Positions 1 through 10,247 are shown, numbered from the stretch's first letter. The stretch: 64,000 nt of DNA from Diadophis punctatus similis (GCA_023053685.1 JALIGW010000032.1:6019720-6083719), one strand, 5' to 3'. A program made the numbers and translations. Notes: generated by a model from the sequence alone, not told the origin.

Positions 1-483
1 CAGGCAGAAGAGGAACTCACAACTTTAGGGCACTAAGTGAGAACGGTTGTTTTGAAACAGATGCAAACCAGCCGTTAGCAGTCAAGGGGGGGGGAGGATT
101 GCCTTTTCCTTTACCAACAAGGGAGCCGGTGATGGGGAGGGGGGGATATCTGCTAATTAGTGCCTCTCTCTCCTGTCTTTTCTTCCGGATATTACAGTAA
201 TAAGTGCACAGAAGCCCTTTTTAAGCCTTGTAGGAACTTTGTTAAGATTGTTCTTACTTGTGATTGTTACAAAACACCTTGGTCAACTCGGTTGCTGCTT
301 GCTGTTGATGTAGAATCAGATGCAGAACCCCCCCAAAAATCTAATGATGGGGTTGTTTAGCAGTATGCAGAACCCCAAAATAAATCTAATTATTGTTTAT
401 TTAGCAGTGTCCAATAGAAGAATTCCCTCTAGAAAATAATGGGAGGGATACTGTATGTACAGACAAAAGGGTGTTACTCATAG

Positions 484-648
484 TAACAGAGTTGGAAGGG
501 ACCTTGGAGGTCTTCTAGTCCAACCCCTGTTCAAGCAGGAGACCCTATACCATTTCTGACAAGTGGTTGTCCGCACTCTTTTTGAAAGCCTCCACTGATG
601 AAGCACCCACAACTTCTGAAGGCAAGCCATTCCACTGATTGATTAACA
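484..648 (-). mobile_element. CR1 LINE 3' end, truncated
   Basis: The reverse complement of the CR1 3' region is seen: the strings GTTGGAAGGGACCTTGGAGG and GTCCAACCCCTG are hallmarks repeated more than twenty times in this window. The copy runs to TTCCACTGATTGATTAACAG and there meets a second CR1 3' end directly. Confidence 0.85.
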
Positions 649-1000
649 GAATAACAGAGCTGGGAGGGGTCCTTGGAGGTCTTCCAGTCCAACCCCTTGC
701 TCGAGCAGGAGACCCAATACAATTAGAGGCAAATGGTTCTTAAAAACCTCCAGTGTTGGAGCATTCACAACTTCTGGAGGCAAGTTGTTCCACAGGTTAA
801 TTGTTCTAACTGTCAAGAAATTTCTCCTTAGTTCATAATTGCTTCTCTCCTTTATTAGTTTCCATCCATTGCTTCTTGTCCTACCCTCAGGTGCTTTGGA
901 CCCCCCCCCTCTTCTTTGGGGCAGCCCCTCAAATATTGGAAGACTGCTATCATGTCTCCCCTGGTCCCTCTTTTCTCTAGACTACACATACACAGTTCAT
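649..1000 (-). mobile_element. CR1 LINE 3' end, head-to-tail with previous copy
   Basis: A second CR1 tail begins at AATAACAGAGCTGGGAGGGG. It continues through the C-terminus of the CR1 ORF2 product read on the minus strand, including WNSL-like and EVFKKR-like segments seen in better copies. It decays near 1000. The junction with the preceding copy recurs elsewhere in the window. Confidence 0.85.
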
Positions 1001-1555
1001 TGTAAGGTTCAAGTCCTAACACAATGGAGTAGTAACTTTGCAGCGCCAAAGGTACCAACTGAAGAGACACCATATAAAAAATTAGACTTCCAGTTGCAGA
1101 GCCTGGCACAGTCTCAACCTTGAGGTCCCCAGACAATTCCTGGAAGGGAGCTCAAATCCCAGTGTGGTCATATTTCTGGGCCAGAAGGAAGATGCCCACC
1201 AAGACGAAAGGGGGCAGAACCAGAAGGCCCCCAATTGTCTTGCTCCCCTTGAGTCTTTGGGTAGAAGAGACTTTTGGTGGTGCTCAGAGCTACAACAGAC
1301 CCTTGGCGTGGAGATGGTGCCTTGTGGTGCTCCTAAGCTTGGAACTATTTTAGGCCTGGGGTGTGGACTGAAAGGCACAGCAAAGTCTAAAGCCCCAGCC
1401 AGCCCCACTGTTCAACACCCAGGCCTCCAGGATAAGCCACGATGAGGACAGATGTTTCCTTCCAAGGCTGCAAAATTTATCCTTGCTTGTTCCGCATGGA
1501 GGTCCAGGTGTTGACTTGCGATTGGGAGGCAAAAAACCCCCAGATTTGACCTTCA

Positions 1556-2160
1556 GATCATGGAATGGAATGGAATGGAATAATAACTTTATTGTCACTT
1601 TGAATGTATACTAAGCATAGACTAAAATGAGATTCCGTTGCATACAGCTCTCAAAGGGTCACCACCTCCAATATACACTACATAAACATGACAAAATAAA
1701 TAAATAAATACAAAATTGTGTATATACCCACATATATTCTATGACACGAGGAAACAACACAGTCTAGTTCTGATGTATGGCGAGATGTACATGGTGAGAA
1801 AAGCAAATTTTGCGAGTTTGCCAGACGGATGCAGTAGTGGGTTGTAAAACCCTTTGCTACCAATTCACGCATGCGCAGAAGCATCTGCCGTCACTACCGG
1901 TTCTTAGAACTGGGCTGAACCGGGAGCAACCCACCACTGGACGGATGGCCTAGGGAACAAAGCTGTTACAGAATCTGGAAGTCCTGCTAGAAATACTTTG
2001 AAACCCCCTCCCAGAAACAGGCCATAGAGTGGGTGTGTGGAACTCTAACAATGCTTTGATCTCTAAGCACATAGTGTTTCTAAGCTGTATCCTGAATAAC
2101 GGGAAGCGAGCTTCCTATAATCTGCTCCGCTGTCCTCACCACTCTCTGTAGGGACTTTCT
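1556..2160 (-). mobile_element. Rex-like LINE 3' end
   Basis: Read on the minus strand, this ends in a tail of the type GTGACAATAAAGTTATTCC and then (GGAAT)n, typical of Rex1-like non-LTR elements. Its left part carries degraded coding sequence. It resembles the copy at 47373-47960. A hAT MITE is inserted at 1832. Exact clade is uncertain. Confidence 0.5.
1832..1939. mobile_element. hAT-type MITE, 108 bp
   Basis: Terminal inverted repeats CAGTAGTGGGTTG and CAACCCACCACTG bound the element. A perfect 8-bp target duplication GACGGATG flanks it (1824-1831 and 1940-1947). It sits inside a Rex-like LINE and is therefore younger than that insertion. Confidence 0.85.
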
Positions 2161-2275
2161 ATCTGAGGCACTGCAGCCACCAAATCAAACAGGGTTGCGG
2201 TTTGTTAAAACGCTGTCCGTCGTGCCTCTATAAAAATAATAATCCTGGAACTGTATCCTCTTTTCCTTCCTGCAG

Positions 2276-2420
2276 AGACTACCACCAGCAGCACCTCCAC
2301 GTTCGAGGTACCCCCCACCACCAGGATCTATGACTCAGAGGAACAAAGCAGCGATGAAGCCATGTCACCTTCTGTGGTCCCAGGTCTGGTCTTGGTGGCA
2401 TTTGCCCTTCTCTTAATCTA
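2276..2420 (+). CDS. CNTFR: CNTFR last coding exon
   Basis: This is the C-terminal exon of the ciliary neurotrophic factor receptor alpha subunit, the GPI-anchored cytokine receptor that works with LIFR beta and gp130. A pyrimidine tract plus TGCAG precedes it. The first two bases AG complete a Glu codon (phase 1), then the frame reads TTTSSTSTFEVPPTTRIYDS, an acidic stretch, and a hydrophobic tail VVPGLVLVAFALLLI. As I remember the mammalian protein, it has ETTTSTTSSLAPPPTTKICD and ends in SLLI after a GPI signal; the layout is the same although the tail itself has diverged. The GPI attachment site probably lies in the small or acidic residues before the hydrophobic tail. The last two bases TA are followed by a strong donor GTGAGT at 2421, so the stop codon is completed by the next exon; read without splicing, it is TAG at the same place. 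Confidence 0.85.
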
Positions 2421-2902
2421 GTGAGTATCTCATCTAACAAGAGTTTTCCCAGGGTGGGAAGAGGGTACAAGGACAGACCGAGAAGGTCGGATGCGAAGAG
2501 AACAGGGGGCCACGTCAGGAAGGAACCGCTGATGGCTGCATGACATCCTTAGATCCTGCCACTGAAATTCAGAATCAAAATGGCCGTCTTTTGATGGAGC
2601 CAGTTTTCAAATAGTGGTGGTGATGATGTCCACAACAGTCAAGATGAGGAGGGAAGGGGAGCTCTTCGAGAAGAACATCCTTCAAAAATAGATCCCCAAA
2701 AGAAAGATAACAAGTCCATAGGAAGTGGAGCTTCTGTTGTGTTCTCTTGGCCTTCCTGCAGACATTCCTGATAAAATATCCTCCCCACCTATCGAAGGAT
2801 GTCATCATGACCTCTGGCAACCCTCCAGGAGACCTGTGCCCTCCCCCAGTCCTTCATGTGGTACCCAGAATAGTTCTCCTTCCACTCTGAGAGGGACCCA
2901 AA

Positions 2903-3240
2903 CAGAGGTGGGATCCTACCTCTGACTGCCGGTGCGGTTAATCGCTGAGTGCGCCGCAGAGCCGAAGACGCTGCTCGAGCCTGCTCCTGTTCGCGGAGCG
3001 GGAGCTTTCTCCGGGCGCTTTTCCTGCCCACATGGATGCCGCCAATTGCGTTCTTTTGCCCTATGCGCATGCCCTTGGCATGCCCAAAAGAACGCAATTG
3101 GCGGCATCCATGCGGGCGGGAAAAGCGCCCGGGGAAAGCTCCCGCTCCGCGAACGGGAGCAGGCTCGAGCAGCGTCTTCGGCTCTGCGGCGCACTCAGCG
3201 ATTAACCGCACCGGCAATCAGAGGTAGGATCCCACCTCTG
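2903..3240. mobile_element. Hairpin hAT MITE, 338 bp
   Basis: The element is almost entirely one inverted repeat, folding about a centre near 3072. The two GC-rich arms match nearly base for base. Ends are CAGAGGTGGGATCCTACC and its complement, and the 8-bp duplication GACCCAAA is perfect (2895-2902, 3241-3248). The open frames on both strands are mirror images of the arms, not genes. Confidence 0.92.
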
Positions 3241-3613
3241 GACCCAAAGTAGGAGAACATCATAGGTGGTTCCCACAGCCTTTCTTCTTCAGGAGTCCCC
3301 TCTGGGTATGTCCCCATCTTGCTTTCCAAGGTCACCTCGGTGGCTTTCTTCTCCTTATCCCTTCGTCCATTTGAGGAACCCCCACTGATGATCCTTCCTT
3401 CACCCAGCCCCATCTGGAGGCCCCATGGCTGAATCATCACTCTTCGCAACATTAAGCTTCCCTAACTGGGGGGGGGGAGCTCTTCATTTGGGGAGCTGTG
3501 ATCCCCAAGGGCTGGAAAGTTGCCCTGGAGGAAGGCAGCCATGGGATCCCCTCCCGGTGACCTCCAGATCTCTTGGGAGCCCTGCAGATGTGGCAGTGCT
3601 AGGTCCACTAAGG

Positions 3614-3712
3614 GAGGGGCATCCAACCTTAGCAACATTGAGACTTGTGGACTTCAACTCCCAGAATCCCCAGAGTTGAAGTCCCCAAAGTGACCAGGGT
3701 TGGAGACCCCTG
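3614..3712. mobile_element. Small palindromic hAT-type MITE
   Basis: Contains the palindrome core GGACTTCAACTCCCAGAAT and its partial complement, and ends GGTTGGAGACCCCTG. The 8-bp duplication CACTAAGG is perfect (3606-3613, 3713-3720). The first base of the left repeat has changed from C to G. Same family as 28747, 30304, 53965, 59752 and 63445. Confidence 0.85.
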
Positions 3713-3919
3713 CACTAAGGGGCATCAGGGAACCATGAATGGGGTCACTAGGGCAGCTCCTGGGTTCTGGGGTCCTCCATTGGCTGTCGCAGCTTGCGCT
3801 TGAATGCTGGAAGGACTCCTCAACCCATGTGCAGATGCTCTGGACTCTGGTTAGCTTCCAAATACTGTTGCTTTGAATTTTGATTGGCTTCACACTTTGG
3901 GGGCTAGAGATTTCATACA

Positions 3920-4270
3920 ACCCTTTGTTTAGTGGCCATTAAAGGTCACAACTGCACTAAAGTAGTGACTTATGACCACTTACAACCTTCGCAGTAGCCC
4001 CAGGGCCATGTGATCCAAATTTGGCCGCTTGGCCACTGGCACATATTTAGGAGGGTCGCAATGTTCCCTTTGGCCACCTTCTGACAAGCCAAGTCCTCAG
4101 GGAAGCCAGATTCACTTAAGAACCGTGTTACTAACTTCACATCTGCGGGGATTCCCTTCATAACATTGTGGCAAGAAAGGTCATAAAATGGAGCCAAACT
4201 CACTTAACAACCATCTCGCTTAGCAACAGAAATGTTGGGCTCAATTGTGGTCACAGGTCAAGGACTGCTG
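3920..4270. mobile_element. Tigger-like MITE copy, old
   Basis: Degraded member of the family best seen at 7227. It has GATTCACTTAAGAACCGTGTT, the string TCATAAAATGGAGCC and GGTCACAGGTCAAGGACTGC. The left end is poorly defined. Confidence 0.75.
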
Positions 4271-4611
4271 GTAGTTTCTCCTGGGCCAACCATCATGTCT
4301 CTCTAAACTTCTGGCAAAGTTTCTGTCCAGTTGTTGAGCAGACTGGGGGGAAACAACCATAAGACTCTTCCCCGAGAATAAGAAGCAGAGCAGTCCCTTT
4401 CAAAAAGGCCCATGTTCCCCAGCCTGGCACCCAGGTGGCCCGAGAGGCAGAGAAGGCATCCTTTCCTCCCCTCTTCCTCCTTCCGGCCTCGGGGTCCCTT
4501 GCAAAGGCCCCCCACTCGCCCGCCCGATCGTCTGGTCCCTTCCCTCTGTTTTGCGTCGGTCTGAAGGTTGTGTCTGTTTCTCTCCCTGGCTTCTTCTTCG
4601 CTTCCCTGAAG

Positions 4612-5535
4612 GACGAGTCCTCGGAGAGCCAGGCATCCCCGGATCCCCCCCTCCGCTCTCGCCCACCCACCACAACCTGCCCCGGATGGAGCCAAGGACC
4701 TCTTTGCGCCAGACGATGGCGGGTGGGACACGAGGAAGCCGCCCTCCGGAGCGCGCCAGGGAGGAGCCCCCGGGCGTTGGGCTCGGATCATACAGCTAAG
4801 CCACCAAGCCAAAGATGCTTCCTTCGGCCGCCAAGCAGGACCCTCAAATGTGTGGATGGGGCAGCTCAGACCGGGGGCCCCAGGGGCCACACGGAGCTGG
4901 GAGCTCTCTGCTTTTCTGAACTGTGAGAAGATGAACCTCGGGGAGTCCTCGGCCGAGCAAAACAAGGACGTTGTGGGCAGGGACCCTCCCAGACCCCCTC
5001 TGGGAACCCCAAGACTTCCATGGTGGAGAGGGGGGCCTTTTTCTGCCTGCACTGACATCATCGTCGCTGAAAGATGGGGGCTGTTCCTGGACCACCCCCT
5101 TGTCTCCCCCTCTTTGTAACGGAGTCCGTTCGGTTTATACCAGAATCACTGGGGTTTCTGTACTGCTCTTATTACCGGGGGTGGAGGGTGGGATCCACAC
5201 GGGGTGGGGGGGTTATGTAACTAAGCCGAGACACCCCATCGATCCCCCCCCAGCTCATCCTACTCCCCCCAACCCCTGTTTTGTAACGCTCCCCTTCTCT
5301 CCTACCCCAGACCCACTTCCGATCTCGCCCCTCTCCCTTGTTGGGGTGCAGCATTTAAGACCGTAAGCCCCTCTACACCCACCCCTCTCGAACGTACGCT
5401 GTCTTTGAACTTTTTATAGATGTACATAAAAATTTTAAGACTCAACGTGCACACAAACACACACTCACACCGGAAGGGGAGGGGGAGGGGAGCCCAGCAG
5501 AGAAGACGCTCATTAAATGTGACCATTTCATTACA
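4612..5535 (+). other. CNTFR: Probable CNTFR 3'-UTR exon
   Basis: A long pyrimidine tract (CTCCCTGGCTTCTTCTTCGC) and CCCTGAAG precede position 4612, where the exon would start with G and so complete the split stop codon TA|G. The region is GC-rich in its first half and lacks interspersed repeats. It passes into AT-richer sequence ending at ATTAAA (5512) with a GT-rich element behind. The open frames across it are not consistent with protein conservation. Start position is a prediction from splice-site sequence only. Confidence 0.5.
5512..5517 (+). promoter_or_regulatory. Polyadenylation signal ATTAAA, CNTFR
   Basis: ATTAAA is the most common variant of the polyadenylation hexamer. Likely cleavage is about 15-25 bases on, and TGATGGTGTGTATGCTG (about 5550) supplies a GT-rich downstream element. 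No better signal lies between 2420 and 5512. Confidence 0.6.
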
Positions 5536-6924
5536 ACGTTTGCGGAACGTGATGGTGTGTATGCTGCTTTCCATCGTCAGGTTAAAGGTCTGCAGGAAGA
5601 GGGGCTGGGCTGGGGGTCCACAAAGGTCAGGATTTGGGCACAAGGAAGTTGGGGGCGAACGTGTCTGCCGGGTTAGGTCAAAAAAGGCAAGATGGCATCA
5701 ACGGCCATGTGATCAAGACGCCGTCTATTTTTCATTTGTAACGCAAGTCTCCAGTATTTTGGAAAATAATGTGGGGTTTGTTTTTTCCTTGCTTAAGCTA
5801 CCCTGGAGCCATAGGGTGGAGATTTTATTGCACTTATGATTACGTGACCAAAAAGCATGCCCTGTTGCTGATGGGGGCAGCCTTGAAAGGGGGGGTCTGC
5901 ATCTTAGAGGGATGAAGGACAAGGGGCCTCGCATTTGAGAATTGAACCCGAAATTGATCTGGAGAATTGCATTTTTAGATTCTCAGTTTCCGACTCCTGC
6001 TGCTTCTGGATTCTGGATGTCACGTTTGGCAGCTGCGAGTTATTTGTGAGAATATTTGTGGCTCAGAGTTGGGCTTGGTGCTCTCTGAGCTTGGCTGCTT
6101 TCTTGCAGACATTTTATTACCCAACCAGGTAACATTAACAGTGCTGGAAGGGAGGGGGCTTTGCAGGCAGGAGGAGGGAGGAGGAGGAGGAGGAGGGAAA
6201 CTCTTGGATACTTGGTTTTGTCATCGCAGCTTGCTTGCAGACATTTCATGACCCAACTAGGGAACATCATCAGTGCTAGCAGGGAGTAGTGTACAAGAGA
6301 TACTTCTGAACTGAATAGCTTGTTAGCTTAAGCCAATGTTTCACAATCTTGGCCACTTGAAGATGGATGAACTTCAACTCCCAGAATTCCCCAGCCAGCC
6401 AAGGAAGATTCTCCTGTGGATTCTTTGGGCCTTTCCGACAGCTCAGCTGATGACCCTCCCAGCTTCCATCCTTCTCTCCTTGGCCGTTGGGGGGGGGGAA
6501 GCCCCTGGTCTGGACCCCTCTGCCCCCAGCCTCAATCCCTCGCCTCTTCCCAGGCCACTCAATCCTCAATCCTCCCCAACGCAGGGGGGGGAGGGAGGGG
6601 GGACAAAGTTTGGCAGACCTTCACTCACTTTGCAGACAGGAAAATATATTTTAGCGCAGTTGGGCACCAAACGATGATTCAAAGCTGTTTTAATCTTAAT
6701 GTGACAATGAGACCCAGACCCCTTCATGGGGAGACCGCCTAAAAAAATTGCATGGGGCTAGGCGGAAGTGGGGGTAGCATCAATCTGACTCAAAGGGAGG
6801 GGTCCCTTCCTCTTTGGGCAGTCTTGTCTTCCCCTCCCCCCTCACCAGAAGACCCCAGTTTCTGCTCATTCCTCCCCCCCATGACCAAGAACTTTCTCCA
6901 AGAATTTTGAGGCGTCACACAGGC
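5536..6924. other. Spacer after CNTFR
   Basis: Outside the repeat at 6056-6290 and a MITE relic at 6335-6412 (TTCAACTCCCAGAATTCC) this is single-copy sequence with many G and C runs. I see no exon or RNA gene. Confidence 0.5.
6056..6290. repeat. Unclassified repeat, two tandem units
   Basis: Two units share the block TTGCAGACATTT, then ACCCAAC(C/T)AGG, AACAT and CAGTGCT, starting about 134 bases apart and separated by (GGA)n. The same block is present once at 37738 and twice at 40168-40365. Family unknown to me. Confidence 0.6.
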
Positions 6925-7050
6925 TGCCTTTAAATTCCCCGTTAATGGCTCGGTCGTTTATTAATATTTCATTCGCACTGAAAACATCTGGGAATTAATT
7001 ATGCGCTAATCATAAATTCACGTCCCAAAGCCCAAGTAATGGATGGCACA
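6925..7050. promoter_or_regulatory. Candidate conserved non-coding element
   Basis: A sharply AT-rich island stands in GC-rich repeat-poor sequence. It carries several homeodomain-type TAAT cores (TTAATGGC, GAATTAATTATGC, GCTAATCATAAATT). This style is typical of developmental enhancers, but conservation has not been seen. It is a guess from composition. Confidence 0.3.
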
Positions 7051-7226
7051 AGAGACAGACGGCGTCTCCTTGTGCAGAGACCAACCTGGCTGATGGCAGC
7101 TTTGCCCTGCCTGGTGCCCACGCCCAACGCTCTTGGGATTCGAATCCAGGCCTGAGGCCATCAAACTAAGGCCATCACTGGGCTGGATGATGCCTATTTA
7201 GTTCTGAATCGTTTATACATATAATA

Positions 7227-7575
7227 CAGGTAGTCCTTGACTCACGACAATTCATTTAGTGACCGAAGTTTCAATGGCATTGAAAAAAGTGACACAAGCA
7301 TTGCAGCGTTTCCCCCCTGGTCGCGTGATCAAAATTGAAACGCTTGGCAACTGACTCACATTTATGACTGTCGCAGCGTCCCAGGGTCACGAGATCCCTT
7401 TTTGCGACCACCTGACAAAGTCAACGGGGAAGCCAGATTCACTTAACAACCATGGTACTTTCTGAACAACTGTGGCAAGAAAGCTTGTAAAATGGGGCAA
7501 AACTCACTTAATGACTGTGTCACTTAGCCATAGAAATTTTGTGCTCCATTGTGGTCATAAGTCGAGGACTGTCTG
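7227..7575. mobile_element. Tigger-like MITE, full-length copy
   Basis: Ends CAGGTAGTCCTTGACTCACG and CGAGGACTGTCTG form an inverted repeat flanked by TA on both sides. Inside are TTCATTTAGTGACCG, GGTCACGAGATCCC and TTCACTTAACAACC. The TA duplication and CAGG ends point to the pogo/Tigger branch of Tc1-mariner; no transposase is present, so it moved in trans. It serves as the reference for about eighteen copies here. Confidence 0.85.
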
Positions 7576-7965
7576 TATCCACTTCGAACCTCCGGAGAGC
7601 CCACCGTATGCATGAAGACGGCATGTGCAACTGTTCTAGAATTTCTTCAGCCGCTTCCAATACATCCACACAGACACAAAAATTGTGTGCAGTTAAGAAC
7701 CACGCTGAGTGTCATTTATGCCGCTGGAGGAAAAAACATCTGGCAAAAAAGGTAGGTGCCTACACAAACTGAAGAAAAATGGGTGAGCTCTGAGCTTTTT
7801 CAGTTGGATTTGTGAACACTTTGTCCTGCATTTGGGGAGAGAAAAGTTTGGGTAAAAGCAAGGCCAGGGATTACTTGAGGAAGTGCTGAAATCTCAGCCT
7901 TGGAGGGCTGATGATCAAAACTAGGGCTCTCCAAACCTGGCAACTATAAGACTTGTGGACTTCAA

Positions 7966-8506
7966 CAGCAATGTTGTGGCCTGTTGCCCGCCGGCCCCTC
8001 CAGCAGCCAAATCAGAAGGGGAGGAGGCGTGGGAGTCAGGGTCAGCATCAGAGAGCTCCGAGGGGGAAGAGGGAATGGAGCTGGCAGAGAGAGAGAGAGG
8101 CGGAGCCCTGGGCCGTCCGTCAGGTCTCAGATGGAGAGTCAACAGCCCCCATGTGTGGAGGTGAGTGATGAGGAAGAGGAGGAACAGCTGGGTCCAGTAC
8201 CTGATGCACAGATGTGCAGAAGGCAGAGGTGAGGAGAGCGGTGGAAATCTATGGGCCGGTCCTTGGGAGGGAAGAGCCACCGCTGCTAGCGAAGCCCCAC
8301 CCTAGCTCTGGGGACAAAAGGCAGGGGGCGGAGATGAATAGATGTGGCAGACAACTATTCATCTCCCGGACAGACGGACGGACGGACTTGTTAGCCTGCG
8401 GTGAGAGAGAAACTTTTTGCCGGGGCTGCCGGAGCTCCTAATAAAGGAATCTTTGAGTTCACTTCAGAGGGTTTGTGGTGTTTGGGGAGCTGGGTCAGAA
8501 CGTGAA
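7966..8506 (+). mobile_element. Possible solo LTR inside a MITE
   Basis: The block begins TGTTGTGGCCTG and ends GGGTCAGAACG, close to a TGTT...AACA arrangement. It has an AATAAA at about 8440 followed by GT-rich sequence, as in an LTR R region. It splits a palindromic MITE whose halves are 7922-7965 and about 8507-8521. No clear 5-bp duplication is visible and no internal retroviral genes are present. Confidence 0.4.
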
Positions 8507-8581
8507 GTTTGGACCCCTAGGTTAGAGTGAGAACCAGCAGGTGCCATGCTACCATTTTCACACCATCAGTCTGTGCTAAAG

Positions 8582-8718
8582 CAGTGGTGGGATTCAGCCA
8601 CTTCGCACCACTTCAGGAGAACCGGTTGTTAACTTTCTGAGCAGTTTGGTGAACTGGTCTTTGGAAGAAATCATTAGGGCAGAGAACCGGTTGTTAAATT
8701 ATTTGAATCCCACCACTG
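8582..8718. mobile_element. hAT-type MITE, 137 bp
   Basis: Ends CAGTGGTGGGATTCA and TGAATCCCACCACTG form an inverted repeat, with GAGAACCGGTTGTTAA present twice inside. The flanking octamers no longer match, so it is probably old or has lost a flank. Confidence 0.75.
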
Positions 8719-9151
8719 ACTGAGGCTAATGCAGAAAGTGGATTCCCCCCCCCCCCGCAAGTGTCCGAGGCCATTTCAAGGCCAGCTGTGATAGACCCAG
8801 GAGGTCAGATGTCTCTCCAAGAGAAGGCCACCCTTGCCTGTCGGCCAAACCCCACCCCTACCTTGACAGCCAACTTGGGAGTTGCCCAGCTCCCCACCAA
8901 TAGCATGTGCCAGAGATTGGTGGGGGGGCTTGTCCCTGCCCCCTCTGGTTTGGAGGCTAGCGGTGGGGATGAGGAAGCATTCTACGGTCCATGCGGACAA
9001 CAGGGGGGTCTTCAGAGGTGGCTCCGTCATTCCAGAGTTCAGCCCTCCCAGAGATCTCCTCCAGCCCATTGGAGGCCAGGGTTAAAAACAGCCCTCACCA
9101 TGAAAAGGAAAGATTCTCTGGGCTGGACCCCTCCCTTGGAAAGAAGCAATA

Positions 9152-9712
9152 CAGGTGGTCCTCAACTTACAATGGTTCATTTAGTGACTGTTCGAAGTTA
9201 CAACGGCCCTTAAAAAAGTGACTTAGGACCAACGTTTTCAACACTTACGACCGTCGCAGCATTTATTTATTTATTTATTTATTTATTGTATTTACAGTAT
9301 ATGCCCCCCAACTCCCAAAAGACTCTGGGCAGCTTAACAACAGCAGATAAACATTAAAAACACCTTAGAGAAAACATAACATCTTAAACATTATAGACAT
9401 CAGAACATTAAGCATTAAAACAATTTAAAACCCCTACATATCATTTCATTTCAGCATCCCTGGTCAGTGATTTGCCTTGGATGCTTCGCAACTGGTTCAT
9501 ATTTATGACGGTTGCAGTGTCCCCTTTTATGACCTTCGAGCAAGCCAAGCCAACGGGGAAGCCAGATTCACTTAACGACCATGCAACTCGCTTAACGGCT
9601 GCAGGGATTCACTTCACAACCGAGGCAAGAAAGGTCATAAAATGAGGCAAAACTCACTCAGCCTGTCTCGCTTAGCAACGGAAATGTGGGGCTCCATTGT
9701 GGTCACAAGTTC
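9152..9712. mobile_element. Tigger-like MITE split by an L2 tail
   Basis: Begins TACAGGTGGTCCTCAACTTA and continues through GACTGTTCGAAGTTACAACG. It is broken after GACCGTCGCAGCAT and resumes at GCATCCCTGG, then GGGAAGCCAGATTCACTTAA. Confidence 0.8.
9263..9451 (-). mobile_element. L2 LINE 3' tail
   Basis: Starts with (TTTA)n and contains TATGCCCCCCAACTCCC and GACTCTGGGCAGCTTAAC, the complement of the squamate L2 tail (compare 11908 and 46046). A short duplication CAGCAT (9257-9262, 9452-9457) flanks it inside the Tigger-like element. Confidence 0.75.
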
Positions 9713-10172
9713 TCCTAACTTCTGGAGACGGGTGGGGGGGAGGCTCCCCTTGGAAAGGAAGGCCGGAGTTGATTTCGCCAGGGGGAAGCGGCCGGAATCC
9801 CAGCTGGGTGCCGGGTGGGCCAAGAGCGAGCGGAGGTTTCCTGGGAGTTTGATTGACGCTGTGCTGAAGCTGGGCAAGGCCCCCACCGACTCTCTTGCTG
9901 GGCAGCTGCTAAAGTGGCTGTTCTCAGAAAAACACCAGCTGTGCTGTTGTGCAAAGTTCCCTGTTTATGGATCTGGATGGAGGAAAACCCACTTATTTCT
10001 GCCCGAGAGGGAGCGGCTGGACGTCAGTTGGCAAACAAATCCCTCCGTGGGCAAAAGTCCTGGCCAGATGCAGGGGGAGGCAGGACACACACACACACAA
10101 TGGTAGTGAGCCAGCAACAGCTGTTTTTGTAAACTTTTCAGAAGCCTGTGTTAGAACTCACTTCAGTGGCCG

Positions 10173-10211
10173 TCTCTCTCTCTCTCTCTCTCTCTCTCTT
10201 CTGCATTGTGG

Positions 10212-10247
<36 letters not shown>
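10173..10247. repeat. (CT)n and (CA)n microsatellites
   Basis: A (TC)n run of about 27 bases at 10173-10199 and an (AC)n run of about 36 bases at 10212-10247, separated by CTGCATTGTGG. Confidence 0.97.

Larger units (their letters stand above)
1..2275 (+). other. CNTFR intron, partial
   Basis: This is the sequence to the left of the CNTFR terminal coding exon. It ends in a pyrimidine-rich tract and CAG acceptor just before 2276. I searched it for the penultimate exon (the WSxWS box of the cytokine receptor) and saw none, so that exon lies outside the window. Apart from the CR1, Rex-like and hAT copies listed separately, 1-480 and 1000-1555 hold nothing I can identify. Confidence 0.6.
2421..4611 (+). 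other. CNTFR final intron
   Basis: Inferred intron between the donor GTGAGT at 2421 and the acceptor CCCTGAAG ending at 4611. It contains a hairpin hAT element, a small MITE and a Tigger-like copy. The rest, including 2421-2900, 3250-3610 and 4271-4611, is single-copy sequence without recognisable features. The acceptor is the weaker end of the assignment. Confidence 0.5.

Noticed and set aside
1..2275. Penultimate CNTFR exon with the WSxWS motif
   Set aside because: No frame with Trp-Ser-x-Trp-Ser and flanking splice sites was found; it must be outside the window.
2932..3252. Pairs of similar 92-142-codon frames on opposite strands
   Set aside because: They are mirror translations of the arms of a hairpin transposon; the same applies to 44801-45349.
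4303..5061. 252-codon minus-strand frame opposite the CNTFR 3' region
   Set aside because: No recognisable domain, lies antisense to the proposed 3'-UTR exon in GC-rich sequence and has no splice or promoter support.
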